Origin: Pseudomonas sp. N3-W
GTDB lineage: Bacteria; Pseudomonadota; Gammaproteobacteria; Pseudomonadales; Pseudomonadaceae
Direction of reading: 5' to 3'
Length of the DNA: 64,000 nt
NCBI RefSeq assembly: GCF_024970185.1
Contig: NZ_CP103965.1
Coordinates: forward strand, 5,909,001 to 5,973,000
Below, in pieces: positions 1 through 8,451 of the stretch. The notes under the pieces are model-generated. The model was given only the letters and a program-made list of their open reading frames with translations. It ran no database searches and had not been told where the DNA came from. Each line of letters starts with the position of its first letter. Position 1 is the first letter of the stretch. Made by a program: the position numbers and the translations under genes.

Positions 1-406
1 CAAACACGGTCATGGTCAGGCTCAGCGGCCCACGAGTCGTGTCGCCGCCCACCAGCACCACGCCACAGCGCTGCGCCATGACGTTCAAACCACGGGCATA
101 GGCATCCAGCCAATCGGCGGTCACCGTCGGCAAGGTCAGGGCAAGGGTAAAGGCAATGGGCGTGGCGCCCATGGCAGCCAGATCGCTGACCGCCACGGCC
201 AGCGAGCGCTGACCGAGCAGAAACGGATCGCAGGGGTCGGCGAAATGCACACCGGCCACCAGCGTATCGGTGGAAATCGCCAGCTGCTCCCCGGGGGGAA
301 CAGTCAGCAAGGCACAGTCATCACCGATCCCAAGGGCAACGCCCTCGCCGCCCTGCGCACAAGGCGCGGCGGCGAAGAAATGGCGGATCAGCTCAAACTC
401 GCCCAT
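1..406 (-). CDS. thiL: Thiamine-monophosphate kinase, N-terminal part (cut by window edge)
   Basis: ThiL phosphorylates thiamine monophosphate to the cofactor thiamine diphosphate. The reading frame starts at an ATG at 404-406 (MGEFELIRHFFA...) and runs off the left edge, so about 135 residues are visible. The family's GDDCALL nucleotide/Mg site, the STDTLVAGVHF stretch and SDLAAMGATP are readable. It begins 27 bases after the nusB stop in the same direction, which fits the usual nusB-thiL tail of the Pseudomonas riboflavin operon. Confidence 0.93.
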   Translation of the reverse strand, partial: MGEFELIRHFFAAAPCAQGGEGVALGIGDDCALLTVPPGEQLAISTDTLVAGVHFADPCDPFLLGQRSLAVAVSDLAAMGATPIAFTLALTLPTVTADWLDAYARGLNVMAQRCGVVLVGGDTTRGPLSLTMTVF

Positions 407-432
407 GGCACTTGCAAGCACTGATCAAGGGA

Positions 433-933
433 TCAGCGCTTGAACGCCTTCACTTCAGCTTCACGCAGGCGTGGGGCCAGCTTGTCGAGGACACCGTTGA
501 CGAACTTGTGGCCGTCGGTGGAACCGAAGACTTTCGCCAGCTCGATACCTTCGTTGATCACAACGCGGTACGGCACGTCGACACGCTTGATCAGCTCCCA
601 GGTCGACAGGCGCAGAACGGCCAGTTCAACCGGGTCCAGCTCTTCGATCGTGATGTCCAGGCAGGGAGCCAGGGCCGTATCGATCTCGGTGCGGTGCGCC
701 GGAACGCCGTGCAGGATGTCGTGGAAGTACGCGGCATCGACATCACTGAAATCGTTATCGACCCGGAACTGCGCTTCGATTTCGTTCAGCGATTGCTTGG
801 CCATGTGCCATTGGTACAGCGCCTGAGTCGCGAGCTGACGGGCTTCGCGACGCTTGACGCTTTTCGATGGCTTGCCGGCATCCGCAGGCTTTGGATCGCG
901 CGGGTTGAAACGATCACTTTCGTCGCTAATCAC
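433..933 (-). CDS. nusB: Transcription antitermination factor NusB
   Basis: NusB binds boxA RNA with S10 (NusE) and promotes antitermination of rRNA operons. The product is 166 residues. The all-helical NusB domain covers roughly residues 28-160 ([15 protein letters not shown] near its start, [15 protein letters not shown] near its end). It carries about 25 more residues at the charged amino end than the E. coli protein. The start is a GTG at 931-933 that overlaps the ribH stop in a GTGA junction, so translational coupling is likely. Confidence 0.95.
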   Translation of the reverse strand: MISDESDRFNPRDPKPADAGKPSKSVKRREARQLATQALYQWHMAKQSLNEIEAQFRVDNDFSDVDAAYFHDILHGVPAHRTEIDTALAPCLDITIEELDPVELAVLRLSTWELIKRVDVPYRVVINEGIELAKVFGSTDGHKFVNGVLDKLAPRLREAEVKAFKR

Positions 934-1406
934 TTGGCCTCCAACTGCGCCAGCAGGCTGACCATTTCCAGAGCGGACAGGGCAGCTTCAGCACCTTTGT
1001 TACCGGCCTTGGTGCCGGAACGTTCGATGGCTTGCTCGATGGAATCAACGGTCAGGACGCCGAAAGCGACCGGTACGCCGAACTCCATGGACACCTGGGC
1101 CAGGCCCTTGGTGCATTCGCCAGCCACGTATTCGAAGTGCGGAGTACCGCCACGAATGACCGCGCCCAGGGCGATGATTGCCGCGTACTCGCCCTTCTGA
1201 GCGACTTTCTGCGCAACCAGCGGGATTTCGAAGGCGCCAGGGGCACGGATGATGGTGATGTCGCTTTCGCTCACACCGTGGCGAACCAGGGCATCAACTG
1301 CACCGCTGACCAGACTTTCAACAACGAAGCTGTTGAAACGGCCCACTACCAGAGCGTAGCGGCCTTTGGGGGCGATGAAGGTACCTTCGATGGTCTTCAG
1401 GGTCAT
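930..1406 (-). CDS. ribH: 6,7-dimethyl-8-ribityllumazine synthase
   Basis: RibH condenses the pyrimidine made by the RibA/RibD branch with dihydroxybutanone phosphate to give ribityllumazine, the penultimate riboflavin step. The 158-residue length matches the family. Visible landmarks are [21 protein letters not shown] and [12 protein letters not shown] with the catalytic His at about 90. It lies downstream of ribBA behind a 91-base gap containing a stem-loop, and overlaps nusB by four bases. Confidence 0.97.
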   Translation of the reverse strand: MTLKTIEGTFIAPKGRYALVVGRFNSFVVESLVSGAVDALVRHGVSESDITIIRAPGAFEIPLVAQKVAQKGEYAAIIALGAVIRGGTPHFEYVAGECTKGLAQVSMEFGVPVAFGVLTVDSIEQAIERSGTKAGNKGAEAALSALEMVSLLAQLEAK

Positions 1407-1428
1407 TCGTTAGATCTCTTAAAGAGCC

Positions 1429-1451
1429 GGGACGCGTTCAGTACGCGTCCC
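1429..1451 (-). promoter_or_regulatory. Stem-loop in the ribBA-ribH intergenic leader
   Basis: A perfect 9-bp inverted repeat (arms 1429-1437 and 1443-1451, GGGACGCGT type, 5-base loop) sits in the 91 bases before ribH. It is followed by a second small palindrome (CTCTTAAAGAG, 1417-1427) rather than a U-tract. It is therefore not a standard terminator and may be a processing or stability element. The seen structure is certain; the role is inferred. Confidence 0.5.
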
Positions 1452-1497
1452 TCAGTGATTTGTTAGCCGCGAATTCAGGGCCGCAAACAGCCGGTCA

Positions 1498-2589
1498 TTA
1501 TTCGGAGGGCACGTATTCTACAACTTCCAGATCGAAACCGGATATCGCATTAAATTTCATTGGCGCACTCATCAGGCGCATTTTGCGTACGCCCAGGTCG
1601 CGAAGGATCTGCGAACCGGCACCGACAATGCTGTAGGTGGTCGGTTTTTTCACGGCGGTGTGGTCGGCGGTTTCGCGGATGTGCGCCAGCAACACGTCGC
1701 CATCGAGCGGGTGACCGAGCAACAGCACCACGCCGCTGCCGGCCTCTGCGACCGCGGCCATGGCGGCGCGCAGGCTCCAGCGGCCCGGTTGCTTGACCAT
1801 CAGCAGGTCGCGTAGCGGGTCCATGTTGTGCACGCGAACCAGGGTCGGTTCGTCGGCGTACACGGTGCCCAGGGTCAGTGCCATGTGCACGTCGCCTTCC
1901 ACGGAATCACGATAGGTCACCAGGTTGAATTGGCCCAGTTCGCTGTCCAGCGGCTGCTCGGCAATCCGCTGAACGGTACGTTCGTGGATCATCCGGTAGT
2001 GAATCAGGTCGGCGATGGTGCCGATCTTGATGTTGTGTTCGGCAGCGAAAGCTTCAAGTTCCGCGCGACGGGACATGGTGCCGTCGTCGTTCATCACTTC
2101 GCAGATCACGCCGCTGGGCTCGAAACCGGCCATGCGCGCCAGGTCGCAGGCGGCTTCAGTGTGGCCGGCGCGCGCCAGGGTGCCACCGGCCTGAGCCATC
2201 AGCGGGAAAATGTGGCCAGGGCTGACGATGTCTTCGGCCTTGGCGTCTTTCGCGGCAGCTGCCTGCACGGTGCGCGCACGGTCGGCGGCGGAGATACCGG
2301 TGGTCACGCCGGTAGCGGCTTCGATGGACACGGTGAACTTGGTGCCGAAACCGGAACCGTTGCGTGGCGCCATCAGTGGCAGCTTCAGCAGTTCGCAGCG
2401 CTCGCGGCTCATCGGCATGCAGATCAGGCCACGGGCGTGCTTGGCCATGAAGTTGATGTGCTCGGCCTGGCAGCACTCGGCGGCCATGATCAGGTCGCCT
2501 TCGTTCTCGCGGTCTTCGTCATCCATGAGGATGACCATCTTGCCTTGGCGGATGTCTTCAACCAGTTCTTCGATGCTATTGAGCGCCAC
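1498..2589 (-). CDS. ribBA: 3,4-dihydroxy-2-butanone 4-phosphate synthase with degenerate GTP cyclohydrolase II-like domain
   Basis: The first ~200 of 363 residues form a complete DHBP synthase: DDEDRENEGD at 23-32, RGLICMPM at 53-60 and HTEA at 143-146. The second half has the GTP cyclohydrolase II fold signature VRVH (251-254). The zinc-binding Cys cluster that follows it in active RibA enzymes (a Cys soon after VRVH, then a CDCG motif) is absent, and the whole C-terminal half has no cysteine. Only the RibB reaction is expected. GTP cyclohydrolase activity must come from a ribA outside the window. This matches the RibBX-type variant known in Proteobacteria. Confidence 0.93.
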   Translation of the reverse strand: MALNSIEELVEDIRQGKMVILMDDEDRENEGDLIMAAECCQAEHINFMAKHARGLICMPMSRERCELLKLPLMAPRNGSGFGTKFTVSIEAATGVTTGISAADRARTVQAAAAKDAKAEDIVSPGHIFPLMAQAGGTLARAGHTEAACDLARMAGFEPSGVICEVMNDDGTMSRRAELEAFAAEHNIKIGTIADLIHYRMIHERTVQRIAEQPLDSELGQFNLVTYRDSVEGDVHMALTLGTVYADEPTLVRVHNMDPLRDLLMVKQPGRWSLRAAMAAVAEAGSGVVLLLGHPLDGDVLLAHIRETADHTAVKKPTTYSIVGAGSQILRDLGVRKMRLMSAPMKFNAISGFDLEVVEYVPSE

Positions 2590-2605
2590 AAGGCACCCCC
2601 TTGAG

Positions 2606-3271
2606 TCAGGATTTTAGGTAGCCGTTGGCGGCCAGAAAGCTTTCAGTGATGTTCCCGGACTTTGAGGGCTCTGCGGCCTTGTCGCCCAGCAGCAGGCGTT
2701 CCAGGTAACGGGCAAGCAAGTCGACTTCCAGATTCACCCGCCGACCTGGCTGGTACGACGCCATGATGGTTTCGCTCAGCGTGTGCGGAATGATGGTCAG
2801 CATGAACTCGGCGCCATCGACTGCGTTCACGGTCAGGCTGGTGCCGTCGACGGTGATCGAGCCTTTGTGGGCGATGTATTTGGCCAGTTCTTTTGGTGCG
2901 CGGATGCGAAATTCCACCGCACGGGCGTTCTCGGTGCGGGCAACCACTTCGCCGACGCCATCGACGTGACCGCTGACCAGGTGCCCGCCCAGGCGAGTGG
3001 TCGGGGTCAGGGCTTTTTCCAGATTGACCGGGCTGCCGCTTTTCAGGTCATTCATGGCGGTGCAGTCGAGGGTTTCACGACTGACGTCCGCTGCAAAGCC
3101 ATTGCCTGGCAGCTCGACCGCCGTCAGGCAGACGCCGTTGACCGCGATGCTGTCGCCCAGTTTGACGTCGCTCAGATCGAGCTTGCCGGTTTCTACGTAG
3201 ACCCGCACATCTCCGCCTTTTGGGGTCAATGCACGAATACTGCCGATGGATTCGATAATGCCGGTAAACAT
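2606..3271 (-). CDS. ribE: Riboflavin synthase, alpha subunit
   Basis: This enzyme dismutates two ribityllumazines into riboflavin and pyrimidine (the gene is called ribC or ribE in different species). The 221-residue protein shows the two lumazine-binding repeats: MFTGIIESIGS at the start, then GHLVSGHVDGVG and VDGTSLTVN in the second half. The start at 3269-3271 is chosen because MFTGII is the family start and an excellent GAGGAGGA Shine-Dalgarno lies just upstream. A longer in-frame upstream extension is not family-like. It precedes ribBA by 16 bases. Confidence 0.96.
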   Translation of the reverse strand: MFTGIIESIGSIRALTPKGGDVRVYVETGKLDLSDVKLGDSIAVNGVCLTAVELPGNGFAADVSRETLDCTAMNDLKSGSPVNLEKALTPTTRLGGHLVSGHVDGVGEVVARTENARAVEFRIRAPKELAKYIAHKGSITVDGTSLTVNAVDGAEFMLTIIPHTLSETIMASYQPGRRVNLEVDLLARYLERLLLGDKAAEPSKSGNITESFLAANGYLKS

Positions 3272-3314
3272 GGAGTCCTCCTCGAGAACAGGCCGTCTTG
3301 GCTCAGGCCGGGAA

Positions 3315-4448
3315 TTATACGCTCGCTGCCGGGACAGGGATGGCAATGACTCGCCAGTCATCGCCCACGGCGCGAATTTCGGTGATTTTCAGCTCGGGCG
3401 CGTCTTTCATGTGCGCCAATGGCCAGTCCAGTAATGGGCGGGCCGAAGAGCCCAGAAACTTGCCGGCAATGAAAATCTGGAACTCATCCACCAGCCCTTG
3501 CTGAGCGAAGGCGCCGGCCAGCCGCGGACCGGCCTCGACCAACACTTCATTGACCCCGCGCGCAGCGAGTTCGACCAGCAGCTTGTGCAGATCGACCAGG
3601 CCATCCTCTCCCGCGACGATCAGGCATTCCGGGCCGTTGGCGTATTGCTCTTCGATGGCCATGCAGGTGGCAACCAGCGCCGGGCCGGCCTTGAAGAATG
3701 GCGCATTCAATGGCACGCGCAGACGGCCATCAATCAACACGCGAAGCGGTGGACGGCTCATGGCCAGCGCCGTTTGCTCGGCATCCAGCCCCAGTTCGGC
3801 GGCACGCACGGTCAATCGGGCGCCATCGGCCAGCACCGTGTCGGCGCCGGTCAGCACCACACTGGCCTGGGCCCGCAGGCGTTGGACCGCCGAACGCGCC
3901 GCAGGGCCAGTGATCCACTGGCTTTCGCCGTTTTCCATCGCCGTGCGGCCATCGAGGCTCATGGCCAACTTGACCCGCACGAACGGCAAGCCGTGTTCCA
4001 TGCGCTTCAAGAAGCCTTCATTGAGTTTGCGCGCCTCGCCTTCCAGCACACCGCTGTCGGTGGCGATGCCTGCCTGGGCCAGGCGTTGCAGACCACGACC
4101 GGCAACTTCCGGGTTCGGGTCCTGCATGGCTGCAACCACCCGCGCCACACCGGCATTGACCAGCGCGTCGGCGCAGGGCGGTGTGCGGCCATGGTGGCTG
4201 CACGGTTCGAGGGTCACATAAGCCGTGGCGCCCCGGGCCAGCTCCCCGGCGGCGCGCAGGGCATGAACTTCGGCGTGGGGTTCGCCGGCGCGCACATGCC
4301 AGCCTTCGCCGACAATCTGCCCGTCGCGCACGATCACACAGCCGACCCGTGGGTTGGGGTGCGTCGTGTAATGGCCCTTGCGCGCCAGTTCGAGGGCGCG
4401 GGCCATGTAATGGGCGTCGAGGATGGCGTGTTCCGGGGAGGTGATCAT
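3315..4448 (-). CDS. ribD: Bifunctional diaminohydroxyphosphoribosylaminopyrimidine deaminase / 5-amino-6-(5-phosphoribosylamino)uracil reductase
   Basis: RibD performs the deamination and side-chain reduction steps after GTP cyclohydrolase II. The cytidine-deaminase-like domain (about 1-145) has HAE at 58-60 and the zinc cysteines PC (82-83) and C92. The NADPH reductase domain follows (about 150-370). The length of 377 residues is typical. The ATG overlaps the nrdR stop (ATGA, 4445-4448), so both are in one transcript and probably coupled. Confidence 0.97.
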   Translation of the reverse strand: MITSPEHAILDAHYMARALELARKGHYTTHPNPRVGCVIVRDGQIVGEGWHVRAGEPHAEVHALRAAGELARGATAYVTLEPCSHHGRTPPCADALVNAGVARVVAAMQDPNPEVAGRGLQRLAQAGIATDSGVLEGEARKLNEGFLKRMEHGLPFVRVKLAMSLDGRTAMENGESQWITGPAARSAVQRLRAQASVVLTGADTVLADGARLTVRAAELGLDAEQTALAMSRPPLRVLIDGRLRVPLNAPFFKAGPALVATCMAIEEQYANGPECLIVAGEDGLVDLHKLLVELAARGVNEVLVEAGPRLAGAFAQQGLVDEFQIFIAGKFLGSSARPLLDWPLAHMKDAPELKITEIRAVGDDWRVIAIPVPAASV

Positions 4449-4909
4449 TCTTTCACCGGTTCACGGGCCAGGCGGTCGATCTCTTCGCGGAACTCATTGA
4501 GGTCCTGGAAGCGGCGATACACCGATGCGAAACGGATGTAGGCGACTTCGTCGAGCTTTTGCAGCTCGGCCATCACCAGTTCGCCGACCACGAGGGACTT
4601 GACCTCGCGCTCGCCGGTGGCGCGCAGCTTGTGTTTGATGTGGACCAGCGACGATTCCAGGCGCTCGACACTCACCGGGCGCTTCTCCAGCGCGCGCTGC
4701 ATGCCGGCACGCAGTTTTTCTTCGTCGAACGGCTGACGGCTGCCGTCGGTTTTGATCAGGCGCGGCAACACCAGTTCAGCCGTCTCGAACGTCGTGAAAC
4801 GCTCGCCGCAGGCCAGGCATTCACGCCGGCGGCGCACCTGTTCGCCCTCGGCGACCAGACGCGAGTCGATGACCTTGGTGTCGTTGGCACCGCAGAAGGG
4901 ACAGTGCAT
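4445..4909 (-). CDS. nrdR: Transcriptional repressor NrdR
   Basis: NrdR is the zinc-ribbon/ATP-cone repressor of ribonucleotide reductase genes. The 154-residue protein has zinc cysteines C3, C6, C31 and C34 and the RRRR DNA-binding stretch, followed by an ATP-cone (about 50-140). The start at 4907-4909 gives the invariant [10 protein letters not shown]; a longer upstream frame is rejected. It heads the riboflavin operon, an arrangement common in gammaproteobacteria. Confidence 0.97.
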   Translation of the reverse strand: MHCPFCGANDTKVIDSRLVAEGEQVRRRRECLACGERFTTFETAELVLPRLIKTDGSRQPFDEEKLRAGMQRALEKRPVSVERLESSLVHIKHKLRATGEREVKSLVVGELVMAELQKLDEVAYIRFASVYRRFQDLNEFREEIDRLAREPVKE

Positions 4910-4938
4910 GGTGGCAGGCAACAAAAAAAGGGAGGGCC

Positions 4939-4966
4939 ATGGTAGCGCATCCCGGTGGCAAGACAA
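4939..4966 (-). promoter_or_regulatory. Candidate promoter for nrdR-rib operon
   Basis: On the minus strand TTGTCT (4961-4966) and TACCAT (4939-4944) are separated by 16 bases and end about 30 bases before the nrdR start. The fit to sigma70 is moderate. It is the best candidate in the divergent nrdR / lipoprotein spacer. Confidence 0.4.
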
Positions 4967-5025
4967 GCCATAGGGTTTAGGGTATACAGACGCACTACAT
5001 GGATTTCACCTTGCTGGAGCCGCAA

Positions 5026-5490
5026 ATGTCCCTGAAACCACTCGTGTTGCTCAGTATTTTCAGCCTGCTGGTGGCCTGTGGCAGCAATGTGCCCAAGCCC
5101 CAGCCGCCAACACCCGGCCCGGCGCCGCAGGAAGCCCAGAAAAAAGCCCGCGAATCCGCCGACCTCGGCCCGCTGCCGGCTTACCAGCGTGAGCTGAGCG
5201 GCAGCCTGCAAGGTGCCCCGGCCGGTGCTGAAATCGAACTGGCGCTGCTGGTGATCGACGAGAAATCCCGTCCGCAACAGCTGCTGGCCAGTTCCACGCT
5301 GATCGGCACCAACCAGGTGTTGCCGTTCCGTCTGCGCTTCAACCCCGATGCGTTCCCCGTTGGCGCCCGTGTTGAACTGCGTGGCCGCGTCACACAGTCC
5401 GGGCAACTGATTCTGCACCTGCCATCGCAACGCATCAGCCAAGGCACCACCCAGGCACTGGGCCAGCTGCAATTCGTCACCGCCCCATGA
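5026..5490 (+). CDS. YbaY-like lipoprotein
   Basis: The 154-residue product begins with a lipoprotein signal (MSLKPLVLLSIFSLLVAC, lipobox LVAC, lipidated C18). After a proline-rich linker there is a single beta-rich domain like YbaY/type III secretion pilotin-like proteins (GELSGSL-type start, LPFRLRF, GRVTQSGQ). The function is unknown. The start at 5026 is preferred over 4999 because a GGAG lies six bases upstream and the signal peptide then starts correctly. It overlaps the next gene by four bases. Confidence 0.75.
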   Translation: MSLKPLVLLSIFSLLVACGSNVPKPQPPTPGPAPQEAQKKARESADLGPLPAYQRELSGSLQGAPAGAEIELALLVIDEKSRPQQLLASSTLIGTNQVLPFRLRFNPDAFPVGARVELRGRVTQSGQLILHLPSQRISQGTTQALGQLQFVTAP

Positions 5491-6143
5491 CTGCACCGCT
5501 CGACCTGCAACAGGCCTTGAGTGAGTTGCTGGGCGACGCGCAACTGGTTGCCGTCGCCCTGCCGGACACCGAGTTGAAGCTGTGGCTGATCGACGGCGAC
5601 AACATGGACCGCGCTTTCAGCCCGGAAGAAACCCGGCGAATCCTGCATGAACCGCCCTACTGGAGTTTCTGCTGGGCCAGCGGCCTGGCGGTGGCACGCT
5701 ATCTGGCCGAGTTCCCCGAGTGGGTCAAGGGCAAGCGCGTGCTGGATTTCGGCGCCGGCTCCGGGGTTGCCGGGATTGCCGCCGTGAAGGCCGGCGCGCT
5801 GGAAGTGGTGGCCTGCGATCTGGACCCGTTGGCGATTGCGGCGTGTCGGGCGAATGCCGAACTCAATGATGTGCAGCTCAGCTACTCGACGGACTTTTTC
5901 GCCGAGGCGGATCGTTTTGATCTGATCCTGGTGGCGGACGTGTTGTATGACCGGGCGAATCTGCCGCTGCTCGACGCGTTTCTCAGCCGTGGCCGGGAAG
6001 CCTTGGTGGCGGATTCGCGGGTGCGTGATTTCCGTCATCCGCTGTATCGGCGCCTCGAGGTGCTGGAGGCGATGACCTTGCCCGATCTGGCCGAGCCCGA
6101 AGAGTTTCGGCATGTGAGCCTTTACCATGCGCGACCTGGCTAA
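5487..6143 (+). CDS. Class I SAM-dependent methyltransferase (ETFB lysine methyltransferase-like)
   Basis: The 218-residue product has PPYWSFCWASG followed by the SAM-binding motif I VLDFGAGSGVAG (about 85-96), acidic motif II (VVACDLDPLAI) and DLILVADVLYD. This pattern matches the seven-beta-strand protein lysine methyltransferases related to ETFBKMT and PrmA. The substrate cannot be told from sequence. It overlaps the lipoprotein gene by ATGA and ends beside a REP doublet. Confidence 0.8.
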   Translation: MTAPLDLQQALSELLGDAQLVAVALPDTELKLWLIDGDNMDRAFSPEETRRILHEPPYWSFCWASGLAVARYLAEFPEWVKGKRVLDFGAGSGVAGIAAVKAGALEVVACDLDPLAIAACRANAELNDVQLSYSTDFFAEADRFDLILVADVLYDRANLPLLDAFLSRGREALVADSRVRDFRHPLYRRLEVLEAMTLPDLAEPEEFRHVSLYHARPG

Positions 6144-6148
6144 AAGCT

Positions 6149-6243
6149 TCGCGAGCAGGCTCGCTCCCACAGTTGTTTTGTGTCGATCACAAAATCCTCG
6201 TTCGCCACAATTCCACTGTGGGAGCGAGCTTGCTCGCGATAGC
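6149..6243. repeat. REP doublet (inverted pair)
   Basis: Two copies of the Pseudomonas REP palindrome, a reverse copy at 6149-6171 (TCGCGAGCAGGCTCGCTCCC) and a forward copy at 6217-6243 (TGTGGGAGCGAGCTTGCTCG), lie in opposite orientation between the methyltransferase stop and the CnoX-like gene. Each can fold into a GC-rich hairpin. Confidence 0.9.
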
Positions 6244-6340
6244 GTCCTGTCAGTCAATACCTCTCCAACAGCCACCCCGCTTCCGGCCAGCCCCCACCAA
6301 GCCGTATAGTTGCCTTATTCACGCTTTTACGAGATCCCCC

Positions 6341-7213
6341 ATGAGTCAGGAAACGCCGTACATCTTCGACGCCACGACTGCCGATTTCGACCAGTCGGTG
6401 ATCGAGAACTCTTTCCACAAACCGGTGCTGGTGGATTTCTGGGCCGAATGGTGTGCGCCCTGCAAAGTGCTGATGCCAATGCTGCAAACCATTGCCGAGG
6501 GCTATCAGGGCGAGTTGCTGCTGGCCAAGGTCAATTGCGATCTGGAACCGGACATCGTCGCCCGTTTCGGCATTCGCAGCCTGCCGACCGTGGTGCTGTT
6601 CAAGGACGGCCAACCGGTAGACGGCTTTGCCGGTGCGCAACCGGAATCGGCCGTACGGGCGATGCTGGAGCCACACGTACAAATGCCGCCACCGGCCGCA
6701 GCCGATCCGTTCGAGCAAGCCCAGGCGCTGTTCGATGACAGCCGCTTCGCCGATGCCGAAGCCGTGCTCAAAGTGCTGTTGGGCGAGGACAATACCAACG
6801 CCGGCGCACTGATCCTCTATGCCCGCTGCCTCACCGAACGTGGCGAGCTGGCTGAAGCACAGACCGTACTCGACGCGGTGAAAAGCGATGAACACAAGGC
6901 CGCGTTGGCCGGTGCCAAGGCGCAGATCCAGTTCCTCGGCCAGGCCAAGGACTTACCTGACGCAGCCGACCTGAAAGCGCGTCTGGCAAAAAACCCGCAG
7001 GACGATGAAGCCGTCTACCAACTGGCAATCCAGCAACTGGCCCGCCAGCAATACGACGCAGCACTCGATGCCCTGCTCAAACTGTTCATCCGCAACCGCA
7101 GCTACAGCGAAGGCCTGCCGCACAAGACCTTGCTGCAAGTGTTCGAACTGCTGGGCAACGACCACCCGCTGGTGACCACGTACCGCCGCAAGTTGTTTGC
7201 CGCGCTGTACTAA
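6341..7213 (+). CDS. Thioredoxin-TPR co-chaperone (CnoX/YbbN-like)
   Basis: The 290-residue product has an N-terminal thioredoxin domain (about 5-115) with the redox motif WCAPC (C38, C41) and the cis-proline region SLPTV. It is followed by a TPR-rich helical C-terminal half (about 125-290). E. coli CnoX (YbbN) has the same architecture but lost the active-site pair, while some homologues keep CAPC. The likely role is holding chlorine- or oxidation-damaged proteins with thiol redox activity. The ATG at 6341 gives the family start; a longer upstream frame only translates REP DNA. Confidence 0.88.
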   Translation: MSQETPYIFDATTADFDQSVIENSFHKPVLVDFWAEWCAPCKVLMPMLQTIAEGYQGELLLAKVNCDLEPDIVARFGIRSLPTVVLFKDGQPVDGFAGAQPESAVRAMLEPHVQMPPPAAADPFEQAQALFDDSRFADAEAVLKVLLGEDNTNAGALILYARCLTERGELAEAQTVLDAVKSDEHKAALAGAKAQIQFLGQAKDLPDAADLKARLAKNPQDDEAVYQLAIQQLARQQYDAALDALLKLFIRNRSYSEGLPHKTLLQVFELLGNDHPLVTTYRRKLFAALY

Positions 7214-7560
7214 GGTTTTTCTATCCAGTTGTAGAGCGGTGTATCGCCACCGCTCAACACCTTCACCTGCGCACAATGGCGCAAGCGCACCAACAAGTGC
7301 TTGCCGGACGCCGCGCTGCCGGTCAGTCCTTCCAGTTGCTCCAGCAAATCCGGGCCGCTCAATTGCCCGGCCTTGCGCAGCAAGTCTTTGGCGATCTGCC
7401 ACAGCGCATCGTCCTGATTCACCGGTTTGGCCGGTGCGGCACTGACTTCTTCGGCCTTGCCGACCTGCAATTGCGCGCCCAGCCGCGCCCAATCACCGTC
7501 GTCCATCTCCAGGGTCAAATCCACCGGCCAGTCGCCGATGCTTCCGCGTATTCGCAACAT
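7210..7560 (-). CDS. Small conserved protein of unknown function
   Basis: A 116-residue product starting at the ATG at 7558-7560, with AGGAG upstream. The sequence opens MLRIRGSIGDWPVDLTLEM and contains a helical middle (DDALWQIAKDLLRKAG) and a Leu-rich stretch (LLEQLEGLTG). No signal peptide or membrane segment is seen, and I do not recognise the family. Its TAG stop (7210-7212) overlaps the TAA of the convergent CnoX-like gene (7211-7213), so there is no room for a terminator between them. Confidence 0.65.
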   Translation of the reverse strand: MLRIRGSIGDWPVDLTLEMDDGDWARLGAQLQVGKAEEVSAAPAKPVNQDDALWQIAKDLLRKAGQLSGPDLLEQLEGLTGSAASGKHLLVRLRHCAQVKVLSGGDTPLYNWIEKP

Positions 7561-7646
7561 GAGTCTGCTCCTGCACATTTCTGACTTGCATGCTCCCACG
7601 GGGGCTTGTGCAACGCCAAGCGGGCGGTCAAACTCAGCGCACTTTC

Positions 7647-7664
7647 GTTATAAGATTACATAAC
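7647..7664. promoter_or_regulatory. Candidate Zur (zinc uptake regulator) box
   Basis: GTTATAAGATTAC (7647-7659) matches 11 of 13 positions of the GTTATAnTATAAC core used by gammaproteobacterial Zur, and is extended by ATAAC to 7664. It lies 32 bases before the His-rich DUF2796 gene, where a repressor site would overlap the promoter. The site is inferred from similarity and from context. Confidence 0.55.
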
Positions 7665-7695
7665 AAATTATTCACTTTACTTCCGGAGACCCGCC

Positions 7696-8292
7696 ATGCG
7701 CCGTCTGCTGCTCGCTCTGCCGTTTGCCCTGTTGCCGCTGGCCGTTGCTCACGCCGCCGAAGAACATGAACACGCCAGCCTCGGTGCCCACGAGCATGGC
7801 GTTGGCCGCTTGAACGCAGCGCTGGATGGGCAGACGCTGGAGCTGGAACTCGACAGCCCGGCGATGAACCTGGTGGGTTTCGAACACGTCGCCAGCACTG
7901 ATGCCGACAAGGCCAAAATCGTCACCGCCCGCACCCAGCTTGAAAACCCGCTGGTGCTGTTCAACCTGCCAAAAGCCGCCGGATGCGTGGTGGCGGCCCA
8001 GGAACTGGAAAGCCCGTTGTTCGGTGACCAACCGCCGGTTGACGTCGATGAAGACGAAGACCACGACGAAGACGTCAAAGATGCCGACGGCCACGAGCAC
8101 CACCACGAACACAGTGAAATCAACGCCCACTACCAGTTCACCTGCGCCGCACCGGGCGCGCTGAAGACCCTGGACCTGGCGAACATCTTCAATACGTTCC
8201 CGGCGACCCAGAAAATTCAGGTACAACTGATCGGCCCAAGCGGCCAGCAAGGGGTTGAAGTGACGGCCAAGGCTGCTTCACTGAAGTTCTGA
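7696..8292 (+). CDS. Periplasmic His-rich DUF2796 protein (putative zinc-binding component)
   Basis: The 198-residue product has a Sec signal peptide (MRRLLLALPFALLPLAVAHA) and two metal-binding-looking tracts. One is EEHEHASLGAHEHG just after the signal; the other is an Asp/Glu/His-rich run at about residues 115-140 with GHEHHHEH. The family is DUF2796. In P. aeruginosa the homologous four-gene set PA4063-PA4066 is induced by zinc limitation. It probably captures zinc for the ABC system that follows. A Zur-like palindrome lies upstream and a REP doublet separates it from the ATPase gene. Confidence 0.8.
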   Translation: MRRLLLALPFALLPLAVAHAAEEHEHASLGAHEHGVGRLNAALDGQTLELELDSPAMNLVGFEHVASTDADKAKIVTARTQLENPLVLFNLPKAAGCVVAAQELESPLFGDQPPVDVDEDEDHDEDVKDADGHEHHHEHSEINAHYQFTCAAPGALKTLDLANIFNTFPATQKIQVQLIGPSGQQGVEVTAKAASLKF

Positions 8293-8311
8293 TTCCACCA
8301 CAAATCCCCAG

Positions 8312-8402
8312 TGTGGGAGCGGGCTTGCCCGCGATGAGGCCGGCACATTCAATAAACTTGTTGTCTGTTCGATCGCCATCGCGGGCAAGCTCGCTCCCAC
8401 AG
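8312..8402. repeat. REP doublet (inverted pair)
   Basis: A forward REP (8312-8335, GTGGGAGCGGGCTTGCCCGC) and a reverse REP (8376-8402) lie between the DUF2796 and ATPase genes. The stem carries compensating changes (GCGGGC/GCCCGC), so hairpin pairing is kept. Confidence 0.88.
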
Positions 8403-8451
8403 GAGAAATGTGTTGGATGTGAAATTGAGATAAACCAATGAAATCGGCGCC

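Noticed and set aside
1407..2605. FMN riboswitch in the rib cluster
   Set aside because: The gaps are too short (16-91 bases) and the conserved RFN element sequences are not seen.
4910..4966. Extended NrdR amino end
   Set aside because: The frame continues upstream but the invariant start is MHCPFCG with the first zinc cysteine at position 3.
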